Origin: JBDROX01 sp043809645
Lineage (GTDB): Bacteria; Patescibacteriota; Patescibacteriia; Magasanikbacterales; UBA922
Direction of reading: 5' to 3'
NCBI GenBank assembly: GCA_043809645.1
Contig: JBDROX010000039.1
Span: 1 to 47,477 of the forward strand
Length of the DNA: 47,477 nucleotides
Positions 25,540-31,925 of the stretch are shown piece by piece. Under the pieces are notes generated by a model. It ran no database searches, was not told where the DNA came from, and saw nothing but the letters and a program-made list of their open reading frames with translations. Position 1 is the stretch's first letter. The number at the start of each line of letters is the position of its first letter. A program made the position numbers and the translations under genes.

Positions 25540-26567
25540 AGATACTTAGCTCTATTAGCATTATGTTCTTCAAGTGTCTTTCCATAATGAACCTCTCCAC
25601 CCATGTCTGTAAGGAAGTAATAATACTCATTTGGTTCTGGATAGATCGCAGCCATGATAGACCCAAAACTTGGATTCGAGATTGGTCCTGGAGGGAGACC
25701 AGGATACTTGTAGGTATTCCAGAGCGAGAGCGAATCTCTGTCTTCTTTTGAAGTAAATACATTGCCTGACTTCCCAACAGCATAGTGCACAGTGGAATCT
25801 GCTTGAAGTGCCCAATTCATTTCTAGCCTTCTCAAAAATATATCTGCTACTATTTTTTTATCCTTTTCTCCCATGACTTCACGCTCGACAATACTTGCAA
25901 GCGTTAAAATCTCATGAGGCGTTCTCCCTGCTTTTTCAATATCCAAATACATCTGCTCAGTAAACTGTTGATCTCTATGTCTCACAAGCTTTTCAACAAT
26001 CTCGTCGAGTGTTGCGTCCTTTATAATCCGAAACGTATCAGGACTAAGGTACCCCTCAAAACTGACATAATCCGGCTTTGATTTGGTAAGTAAAACATCT
26101 GTTTGAAATGTAAACCCAGGAACACTCCCCGATCTATAATCATGAACTGGAAGACCAATAAGTTCAGTAATCTCTTCTGACTGAAACATACCTTCACGCT
26201 CAAAATATTGTGCAATATCACGAATATTCCATCCCGGAATGATAGTGATTTCTTTTTCTCCAGCACTTGGATTCTTCAGTGCTTCAATCACTCGCTCCAG
26301 TGTTATTGGAGTTTCAACCTCAAATGTTCCAAAACGTACATCCTTGTCTACCCCTTTCCATGCAATATATTTTTTAAAAAGCCAGGAATTTCTAATGACT
26401 TGTTCCTCAGCAAGTCTGTCAGCAAGCGCAGAAACAGATTCATCTTTCTGAACTTGAAACGATATTTTTTCTGAAAGCGCTGCTTCTGCAGTATGTATTT
26501 CTGAATACATGAACCAAACACCAACAGCTGCACAAAATAAAATAATGAGAAAAAATAACTTTTTCAT
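25536..26567 (-). CDS. mltG: endolytic murein transglycosylase (MltG/YceG family)
   Basis: Cuts nascent glycan strands and sets their length. 343 residues with one N-terminal membrane segment (about 4-22). LysM-like start region (FQVQKDESVSALADRL), then the catalytic part: SFEGYLSPDTFRI, the Glu in LASIVEREV, and LQADSTVHYAVG, YKYPGLPPGPISNPS. The order is normal. Overlaps queA (downstream) by 4 nt. Confidence 0.97.
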   Translation of the reverse strand: MKKLFFLIILFCAAVGVWFMYSEIHTAEAALSEKISFQVQKDESVSALADRLAEEQVIRNSWLFKKYIAWKGVDKDVRFGTFEVETPITLERVIEALKNPSAGEKEITIIPGWNIRDIAQYFEREGMFQSEEITELIGLPVHDYRSGSVPGFTFQTDVLLTKSKPDYVSFEGYLSPDTFRIIKDATLDEIVEKLVRHRDQQFTEQMYLDIEKAGRTPHEILTLASIVEREVMGEKDKKIVADIFLRRLEMNWALQADSTVHYAVGKSGNVFTSKEDRDSLSLWNTYKYPGLPPGPISNPSFGSIMAAIYPEPNEYYYFLTDMGGEVHYGKTLEEHNANRAKYL

Positions 26568-26570
26568 AGT

Positions 26571-27269
26571 CTAATTATTATTGAACAATTCCCAGTTCCC
26601 CCTGGCCCACTCAAGACGCTCTGGCACACCCACGTCTATCCATGTTCGATCTGACTTATAGACATACAGATCTTTTGTATGAGGAAACACATCATATTCA
26701 ATACTAAAAGAATCTTCGCCTGGAAAATACTTCTTGAAATGCTTGGTCAGAAGATAAAGACCACCATTGATATATCCCACATCTTCTTTCCCTTCTTTTT
26801 CCTTGAATGATTTGAGACGAAACTGTGAATCATACTCTAGTGTACCATAGGTACTCGCATCTTCCACCCGAGTTCCAAGAATAATACCGTCCGTTTCTGG
26901 CTTCAATTTTTCTGCCATGTCTGCAAAATCTATTGTGTAGAGGATATCACCGTTTAAAACAAATACTGGTTCATCTGGATTCCTGAGATACTCCATCCCG
27001 TGTTTAATCGCACCACCTGTTCCAAGCTTCTTATCTTCTATGGCATATATCATCTCCATTCCCATCCTCTGCACACCAACCTCTCTATACAGTTCATCTG
27101 CCAAGTGGCCAGCAGCAAGCACAACTTCTTTGACACCCAGTGGTTTGAGTTTCTCTAGTTGCCAATCGAGAATTTTCTTTTTTCCAATCTCAAGAAGTAT
27201 CTTTGGAATCTCCTTTGTAATGTCTCCAAGTCTAGTTGAAAGACCACCGCAGAGTATTATTGCATTCAT
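26571..27269 (-). CDS. sugar-phosphate nucleotidyltransferase
   Basis: 232 residues. Activates a sugar phosphate as a nucleotide sugar. The NTP-transferase start MNAIILCGGLSTRLGDITKE, then PKILLEIGKKKILDWQL, LGTGGAIKHG, and the metal Asp in VLNGDILY are clear; the C-terminal YKSDRTWIDVGVPERL is typical of the HddC/mannose-1-phosphate guanylyltransferase group. No hexapeptide-repeat domain is present. The substrate (heptose- or mannose-1-phosphate) is not resolved. In the wall operon; overlaps the PAP2 gene by 4 nt. Confidence 0.93.
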   Translation of the reverse strand: MNAIILCGGLSTRLGDITKEIPKILLEIGKKKILDWQLEKLKPLGVKEVVLAAGHLADELYREVGVQRMGMEMIYAIEDKKLGTGGAIKHGMEYLRNPDEPVFVLNGDILYTIDFADMAEKLKPETDGIILGTRVEDASTYGTLEYDSQFRLKSFKEKEGKEDVGYINGGLYLLTKHFKKYFPGEDSFSIEYDVFPHTKDLYVYKSDRTWIDVGVPERLEWARGNWELFNNN

Positions 27270-27895
27270 AGAATATATTCAAGATAAAGTTGAGTCAAAA
27301 AACTATTAACATTAAACAACAAGACAAAACCAAGAGAGAGTAAAAATCCTAACAAAGCAAAAACAAACCCCCCAACGATATCCCGAGGATAGTGCACGCC
27401 CACAAAAATTCTACTGAATGGGATTAGAATCACTGATAAAGAAAAAAGAAATACAGCCCAAAGAGGCATGCCAAACCAAAAAACTCCAAATAATAAAATC
27501 ACTGAACTTATTGTATGATCTGAGGGAAATGATTTCCAAGTTCCCATTGTGTGTATCAAAGTATTAATCTCCGGAAATTCCTTAATTGGTCTTGGACGTC
27601 TCCAGATCAGTGCAAAAATATAGTTCATCAGAAAAGAAAAAATGATTACAAAAAAGAAAAAAATAATATTGAAAAATTGCAAAAAACTCTGTTCACGCAA
27701 AAAACCATTCTCGCCAATAACTATCTCAGGATAAAAAATATTTTGATCAGAAAAAAATAACCAAATAGCAAAAATAGCCACCAAAATACGTATCAACCAC
27801 CGAGCACAAAAAATCATAAACGTATCCCACAAAGGACGTTTACCAATCTGCTTATTGATTTTGAAAAATAATTTGTGCGACCAAGAGAGCTTCAT
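27266..27895 (-). CDS. PAP2 superfamily membrane phosphatase
   Basis: 209 residues, about six membrane segments. Three phosphatase motifs: KLFFKINKQIGKRPLWD region followed by RRPRP, SFPSDHTISS, and RIFVGVHYPRDIVGG. Likely dephosphorylates a lipid pyrophosphate such as undecaprenyl pyrophosphate, which suits its place between cell-wall genes. Overlaps neighbours by 4 nt at both ends. Confidence 0.93.
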   Translation of the reverse strand: MKLSWSHKLFFKINKQIGKRPLWDTFMIFCARWLIRILVAIFAIWLFFSDQNIFYPEIVIGENGFLREQSFLQFFNIIFFFFVIIFSFLMNYIFALIWRRPRPIKEFPEINTLIHTMGTWKSFPSDHTISSVILLFGVFWFGMPLWAVFLFSLSVILIPFSRIFVGVHYPRDIVGGFVFALLGFLLSLGFVLLFNVNSFLTQLYLEYIL

Positions 27896-28428
27896 AATTT
27901 TTTCAGATAGTCGAGTGCTTTATAGCAACCCACAAGAGATATTCCATTTTCTATTTCATTGTTTCTCATCATAGAAACAAAATCATCGATATCAACAAGC
28001 TCAATCTCAATATCCTCCGTTCCTTCGAGTGACTGCTCTGCAACTTTTTTTGCACCAAGAGCAAGATAGTAATGTGCAACGCCAAGCTGCCATCGTTCTT
28101 TGTCTACCGCTCCGAGATAAATATACTCTTCAGCTTCATACCCCGTCTCCTCGAGCAATTCTTTCTTTGCTGTTTCGAGAGAATTACCCTGTTCAATAAA
28201 ACCAGCACAGATTTCTATTCGTCTTTTTTTAAAATAAAAATGATATTGTTTATTTATAATGACTTTATTATCTTTTGTAACAGGAAAAACAACAGACACA
28301 TCGCCAGTGTTTGTAAGAAAAAAATCTTCTGTAAGTCCAGCAGGTGTCTGCACAACGAACTTCTCGACAAGTCTCCATTTATTTTCGAAGACTGTTTCTC
28401 TGCTCAAGATTTTCCATTTATTTTTCAT
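27892..28428 (-). CDS. NUDIX hydrolase of the ADP-ribose pyrophosphatase type
   Basis: 178 residues. Nudix box AGFIEQGNSLETAKKELLEETGYEAE in two parts (GFIEQGNSLETAKKE, LLEETGY), preceded by the N-terminal strand region VFPVTKDNKVIINKQYHF of the NudF/ADPRase group. Substrate inferred from the group only. Overlaps the PAP2 and FemAB genes by 4 nt each. Confidence 0.92.
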   Translation of the reverse strand: MKNKWKILSRETVFENKWRLVEKFVVQTPAGLTEDFFLTNTGDVSVVFPVTKDNKVIINKQYHFYFKKRRIEICAGFIEQGNSLETAKKELLEETGYEAEEYIYLGAVDKERWQLGVAHYYLALGAKKVAEQSLEGTEDIEIELVDIDDFVSMMRNNEIENGISLVGCYKALDYLKKL

Positions 28429-29408
28429 AAAAATTTCTTTGCAATTGAATATAGCTTATACTTCCAACCACTCAACACCACATCCACTGCCTCTGGATAC
28501 GACCTCACAACACCACCAAACCCTGCCTTAAATCGTGTAATCCCAGTCCACTTGTCAGTAACATCCCAACACAAACCATGATAGCAGCTCTTCATTCCAA
28601 CGTCCTCAAATATTGGTTTTGCAATTCCCCAAAAATCATACTTCTTGTATCCGAGACTCTTTGAAAGCTTCATCCCCTCCCACTGGAGCAAATACGGAGC
28701 CATAATATTCCTCGACGTACTCGATGAAGCTCCATGGAGATAGGTAAACGTATCACCAGAGGCAATGCAAATATTTGATGCAATAGGAGATCCTTCGAAA
28801 TACGCAGTGAGCTGATGGCATGAATCCATTTCTAACATCTTCTCATAATACTCCTTTCCATGACTTTTGAATGCATCACGCGAGGTTGTCTCTTCATTCA
28901 ATTTCCAAAAAACCTCGGCATCTTTTTCTTGTTTCACTTCTACACCTTTTTTTATAGCTAAGCGAATATTATAGCGAGTCTTTGTATGCATGTCTGCGAG
29001 GATTTCATCTTCCTCTTTTGTTATGTCTAAAAGGAGTGTGTCTTTTGGTTGTCTGTTGTTGGAATTTGAAATTTGAAATTTGAAATTTGAAATTCTATCA
29101 ATTGGCTCTACTCTGACAAACGCATACTTTTGATCCTTTGCGTATTCAAAAACCAAATCCATAATTCCTGATTCATAATTCATAATTCTCGGCATATACA
29201 CATACCGAAATCCCGGTCCCAACCGCTGTATAAACCCCTGCACCTGCCCAACAACTTGCTGATCCTCGGTAATTCGAAGCCGAATTGGCTCATTTCCAAC
29301 TGATTTCTGAAATTTCCCCCATTCCCAAGACTGCAAAAATTCCTGTCTATCTTGCAAAAAAAAGAATGATTCCCATTCTTTCTGGTTGTTACACATAATG
29401 ATTTCCAT
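28425..29408 (-). CDS. FemAB-like peptidoglycan bridge aminoacyltransferase
   Basis: 327 residues, two GNAT-like domains. Motifs: FLQSWEWGKFQKSVG, KTRYNIRLAIKKGVEV, FYLHGASS-type TFTYLHGASSSTSRNIMAPY, KYDFWGIAKP and ITRFKAGFGG. Family members add amino acids to the lipid II stem peptide from aminoacyl-tRNA. Two period-7 repeats fall inside the gene: 29164-29191 (encoding RIMNYESGIM) and 29062-29095 (encoding ISNFKFQISNSNN). Both lie in loops of the first domain, so the protein seems to tolerate them. First gene of the operon that ends with queA. Confidence 0.93.
   Translation of the reverse strand: MEIIMCNNQKEWESFFFLQDRQEFLQSWEWGKFQKSVGNEPIRLRITEDQQVVGQVQGFIQRLGPGFRYVYMPRIMNYESGIMDLVFEYAKDQKYAFVRVEPIDRISNFKFQISNSNNRQPKDTLLLDITKEEDEILADMHTKTRYNIRLAIKKGVEVKQEKDAEVFWKLNEETTSRDAFKSHGKEYYEKMLEMDSCHQLTAYFEGSPIASNICIASGDTFTYLHGASSSTSRNIMAPYLLQWEGMKLSKSLGYKKYDFWGIAKPIFEDVGMKSCYHGLCWDVTDKWTGITRFKAGFGGVVRSYPEAVDVVLSGWKYKLYSIAKKFL
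29062..29095 (+). repeat. tandem heptamers inside the FemAB-like gene, block A
   Basis: GAATTT followed by GAAATTT three times and GAAATTC; 34 nt, period 7, all within the reading frame. Confidence 0.9.
29164..29191 (+). repeat. tandem heptamers inside the FemAB-like gene, block B
   Basis: ATTCCTG ATTCATA ATTCATA ATTCTCG; 28 nt, period 7, within the reading frame 68 nt from block A. Confidence 0.8.
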
Positions 29409-29459
29409 ACCTGTATTCTAGCTAAATTGAGCCAAAATCGCAAGAAGCAAACAAACCCC

Positions 29460-29488
29460 TTGATTTTTCATATAATCTATAGTATATT
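29460..29488 (+). promoter_or_regulatory. promoter of the rpmF-nusB-rnc unit
   Basis: TTGATT (29460-29465), 17-nt spacer, TATATT (29483-29488). Confidence 0.65.
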
Positions 29489-29523
29489 ATTCCCGTATAA
29501 ATCATTTTCTAATTTGAATTGAT

Positions 29524-29736
29524 ATGGGACTTCCAGCAAAGCAAAGAACACGAACCTCAAAGAGAAATCGTGCTTCACATTTCGCACTCAAAAAAGTAGG
29601 GATGGTGATGTGCCAAAAATGCAAGGCAAAAAAGAAACCACATTTGGCGTGTCCAACATGCGGTGAATACAAGGGTAAAAAAGTGGTTAATCTCGAGAAG
29701 AGAATTCTTCGAACGAGCAGAAAACCAAAAGCATAA
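29524..29736 (+). CDS. rpmF: ribosomal protein bL32
   Basis: 70 residues. Starts MGLPAKQRTRTSKRNRASHF as L32 does and has the zinc ribbon CQKC/CPTCGEYKGKKV. Followed by nusB after 39 nt. Confidence 0.97.
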   Translation: MGLPAKQRTRTSKRNRASHFALKKVGMVMCQKCKAKKKPHLACPTCGEYKGKKVVNLEKRILRTSRKPKA

Positions 29737-29775
29737 TAGTCTAGACGTTTTCTAGACATATAATCTTCTTTGTAT

Positions 29776-30204
29776 ATGTCAAATCGACATCTCGCACGTT
29801 CAATTGTCATGCAATCTTTGTATCAATGGGATTTCAAGGGAAAACCATCTGCAGCAATCCCAGAAATTGTCCGTCAAAATACAAAAGAGTTTGGTGGTGG
29901 TGTGGAGAATGAAAAAACATATATTGAGAAAACAGTCGATGGTGTTATCGAACACTTAGAGATGATTGACAAAATCATCAAATCATACGCACCGAACTGG
30001 CCTCTAGAACAAATTGCTCTCGTAGATAGAAATATTCTAAGAATTGGCATCTACGAGCTCCAAATTAATAAAGATATTCCAGCAAAGGTAGCAATCAATG
30101 AAGCTATCGAGGTCGCCAAGACATATGGAGGACCTTCTTCTGGAAAATTCGTAAATGGTATCCTCGGTGCTATTTACAAGGATATGAGTGAGAAGAAAAA
30201 GTAA
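29776..30204 (+). CDS. nusB: transcription antitermination factor NusB
   Basis: 142 residues from the ATG at 29776 (a TTG two codons earlier is possible). Helical RNA-binding protein of the rRNA antitermination complex. Signatures: SNRHLARSIVMQSLYQWDF, LEQIALVDRNILRIGIYEL and PAKVAINEAIEVAKTYGG, ending with FVNGILGAIYKD. Placed between L32 and RNase III. Confidence 0.96.
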   Translation: MSNRHLARSIVMQSLYQWDFKGKPSAAIPEIVRQNTKEFGGGVENEKTYIEKTVDGVIEHLEMIDKIIKSYAPNWPLEQIALVDRNILRIGIYELQINKDIPAKVAINEAIEVAKTYGGPSSGKFVNGILGAIYKDMSEKKK

Positions 30205-30375
30205 TCACACTACTCACATACCATTTAATTTCTAATTCATCTAATTCCGAATTCATCTAATACTATTCAAAATAGCACAAGTATCTATTCTCAAAGAATT
30301 TATAAAAAGAATTATTTGAAATTGGATATTTAATTGGAAATTAGATGAATTGGTAATTGGAAATTTCGAAAATAT
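30205..30375 (+). repeat. intergenic inverted and short tandem repeats between nusB and rnc
   Basis: AT-rich spacer of 171 nt without a gene. CTAATTCATCTAATT and a near copy (around 30230-30262) are complementary to AATTAGATGAATTGG (around 30338-30352), and AATTGG/GAAATT units repeat. The same words occur in the in-gene blocks at 29062-29191. A large hairpin in the nusB-rnc mRNA is possible and might be an RNase III site, which is inference. Confidence 0.6.
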
Positions 30376-31137
30376 ATGCCAGTACCAGAATATATTGTTA
30401 AATCATTTTCCAAGCTTGAAAAAAAGATTGGAATAGAATTCAAGGATAAAGACTACCTTGTTCAGGCCTTTGTCCACCGATCTTTTCTCAATGAAAATAG
30501 AGACTTTCCACTTGCCCACAACGAGAGACTTGAATTTCTAGGGGATGCAGTGCTAGAATTGGTGGTGACAGAATTTTTATTCGAAAACTACCTAAACCCA
30601 GAGGGAGAGCTGACGAACTGGAGAGCAGCCCTGGTCAATGCAAAGATGTGTGCACAAGTAGCCGCAGAGATCGATATGGAAGAGTATCTCTTCCTGAGTC
30701 ACGGAGAGTCAAAGGACGCTGGAACCAAGGCACGTGAATACATCATGGCAAATGTTATGGAGGCACTCATTGGTGCTATGTATCTAGATCAAGGTTGGGA
30801 TATTACAAAACAATTCATTACCAGATGGATAGTGAGTAAACTTCCAGAAGTGCTCGAACTCGGACTCTGGATGGACCCAAAGTCGCGCTTCCAAGAATCG
30901 TCTCAAGAAATTATCGGCATCACACCAACATACAGAGTACTGAAAGAAGAAGGACCAGATCATGATAAACAGTTCATAGTAGGTATTTATCTCGAGAAAG
31001 AAAAGATTGCAGAAGGTGAAGGTGGAAGTAAACAAGAAGCACAAGTCCAAGCAGCAGAGAATGGTCTTAAAGTGAAGAAATGGAAAGGGCCGAAGATACA
31101 AATCCTAAAACGGAACTCTGGGGATCCACTCGGCTAA
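30376..31137 (+). CDS. rnc: ribonuclease III
   Basis: Cuts double-stranded RNA, including rRNA precursors. 253 residues. Signature HNERLEFLGDAVLELVVTEF and the second acidic site NVMEALIGAMYLDQG in the catalytic domain; double-stranded RNA-binding domain at about 172-242 (SRFQESSQEIIGITPTYRV to EAQVQAAENGLK). Confidence 0.98.
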   Translation: MPVPEYIVKSFSKLEKKIGIEFKDKDYLVQAFVHRSFLNENRDFPLAHNERLEFLGDAVLELVVTEFLFENYLNPEGELTNWRAALVNAKMCAQVAAEIDMEEYLFLSHGESKDAGTKAREYIMANVMEALIGAMYLDQGWDITKQFITRWIVSKLPEVLELGLWMDPKSRFQESSQEIIGITPTYRVLKEEGPDHDKQFIVGIYLEKEKIAEGEGGSKQEAQVQAAENGLKVKKWKGPKIQILKRNSGDPLG

Positions 31138-31152
31138 AACAAGAAGAACCTT

Positions 31153-31210
31153 TCGTTCTTCGCCAGGCAATCTGTTCTAGCTTGCCTGGCGTAGTCCGAT
31201 AGGACGAAGA
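31153..31210. repeat. palindromic repeat element (REP-like), copy 2
   Basis: Perfect 10-bp arms CGCCAGGCAA (31161-31170) and TTGCCTGGCG (31182-31191), with flanking CTTCG/CGAAG. It could also end the rnc transcript. Related to 13913-13965 and 31354-31383. Confidence 0.7.
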
Positions 31211-31213
31211 CAA

Positions 31214-31286
31214 GCGCCGCTAGCTCAGTTGGTAGAGCAGGGGCCTCTTAAGCCCAAGGTCCTGGGTTCGATCCCCAGGCGGCGTA
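31214..31286 (+). tRNA. tRNA-Lys (anticodon CTT)
   Basis: Acceptor GCGCCGC/GCGGCGT (first pair G-U), D arm GCTC/GAGC, anticodon loop CTCTTAA with four good stem pairs and a G27/A43 mismatch, T arm CTGGG/CCCAG with TTCGATC loop. CCA not encoded. A hairpin GGTAAACC/GGTTTACC at about 31318-31343 may end the transcript. Confidence 0.9.
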
Positions 31287-31353
31287 CTAGACTTCGCTTT
31301 ACCTTGCTTAGCAAGCAAGGTAAACCTGTAACAAGGTTTACCTTTAAAATGTG

Positions 31354-31383
31354 CTTGCCTGGCGGAGCTTTAGCGAAGACGGG
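31354..31383 (+). repeat. palindromic repeat element (REP-like), copy 3
   Basis: CTTGCCTGGCGGAGCTT followed by AGCGAAGACGGG, directly abutting the tRNA-Arg 5' end. Confidence 0.6.
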
Positions 31384-31454
31384 CCTCTGTAGTTAAATGG
31401 ATATAACAACGGTCTTCGGAACCGTGGTTGGGGGTTCGATTCCCTCCAGAGGCA
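31383..31454 (+). tRNA. tRNA-Arg (anticodon TCG)
   Basis: Perfect acceptor GCCTCTG/CAGAGGC, D arm GTTA/TAAC, anticodon stem ACGGT/ACCGT with loop CTTCGGA, T arm GGGGG/CCCTC with loop TTCGATT. Discriminator A; CCA not encoded. Confidence 0.93.
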
Positions 31455-31526
31455 CAAATAGAAATTTTCAATTTTCAAAAAATGGCTAAACTTAGCTTTT
31501 TTTATTATTCAAACAAAAATTTAATC

Positions 31527-31555
31527 TTGACAAATAGGTTTATTTTTGCTACTAT
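31527..31555 (+). promoter_or_regulatory. promoter of the 31562-31868 transcript
   Basis: TTGACA (31527-31532), 17-nt spacer, TACTAT (31550-31555). Confidence 0.8.
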
Positions 31556-31561
31556 TTTTTA

Positions 31562-31868
31562 TTCTGTTGTCATATAATGACAGTAAAAACTTTCCTTCAT
31601 CGCCAATCACCCGCCTTGCAACTGTGCAAGACTGGTAGCTGAACGGTAGAAGGAGAAAACCATTTGTCTAATGACAAGAAAAACAAGCCTGGAGATGACA
31701 GACCTCCATCGCATCTTGGCGGAACTTCCAGGCGAAGTGTATCCACTTCGGAGAGAAGACTAGGCCAGACGATCCGAGTAACACCAACCCAGTGGACGAC
31801 TGAGACCTCTCGGTCTCACCGTCCAGACCCCACACCCCGATGCCACGCGCTCGGGGTGTTCATTTTTT
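31562..31868 (+). ncRNA. structured GC-rich transcript, RNA or small mRNA
   Basis: About 300 nt between a strong promoter and a strong terminator. Hairpins: TGTCAT/ATGACA (31568-31582), CTTGCA/TGCAAG (31615-31630), a long rod TGGACG-TGAGACC/GGTCTCA-CGTCCA (31793-31825) and the terminator ACACCCCGA/TCGGGGTGT (31832-31859) followed by T7. AGGAG at 31651-31655 lies eight bases before a TTG (31664) that opens a long polar frame and 15 bases before an ATG (31671) that opens a 30-codon frame ending at 31763 with ELPGEVYPLRRED. It is not clear whether either is translated. Confidence 0.5.
31671..31763 (+). CDS. possible 30-residue peptide in the structured transcript
   Basis: ATG at 31671 to TAG at 31763; reads MTRKTSLEMTDLHRILAELP then GEVYPLRRED, an amphipathic helix followed by a polar end. 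The ribosome site AGGAG is 15 nt away, rather far. The alternative TTG start at 31664 is in another frame and runs into the terminator. Confidence 0.3.
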   Translation: MTRKTSLEMTDLHRILAELPGEVYPLRRED

Positions 31869-31880
31869 TAACAGGAGAAC

Positions 31881-31911
31881 AAAAAGCCTCCACATGTGTG
31901 GAAGCTTTTTT
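31881..31911. terminator. terminator, both directions
   Basis: AAAAAGC-TCCACA hairpin with a 2-nt loop (31881-31894 with 31897-31910), A and T tracts on each side; it ends the 733-residue gene on the minus strand and backs up the plus-strand terminator at 31832. Confidence 0.8.
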
Positions 31912-31925
31912 GTATGTACATTTTT

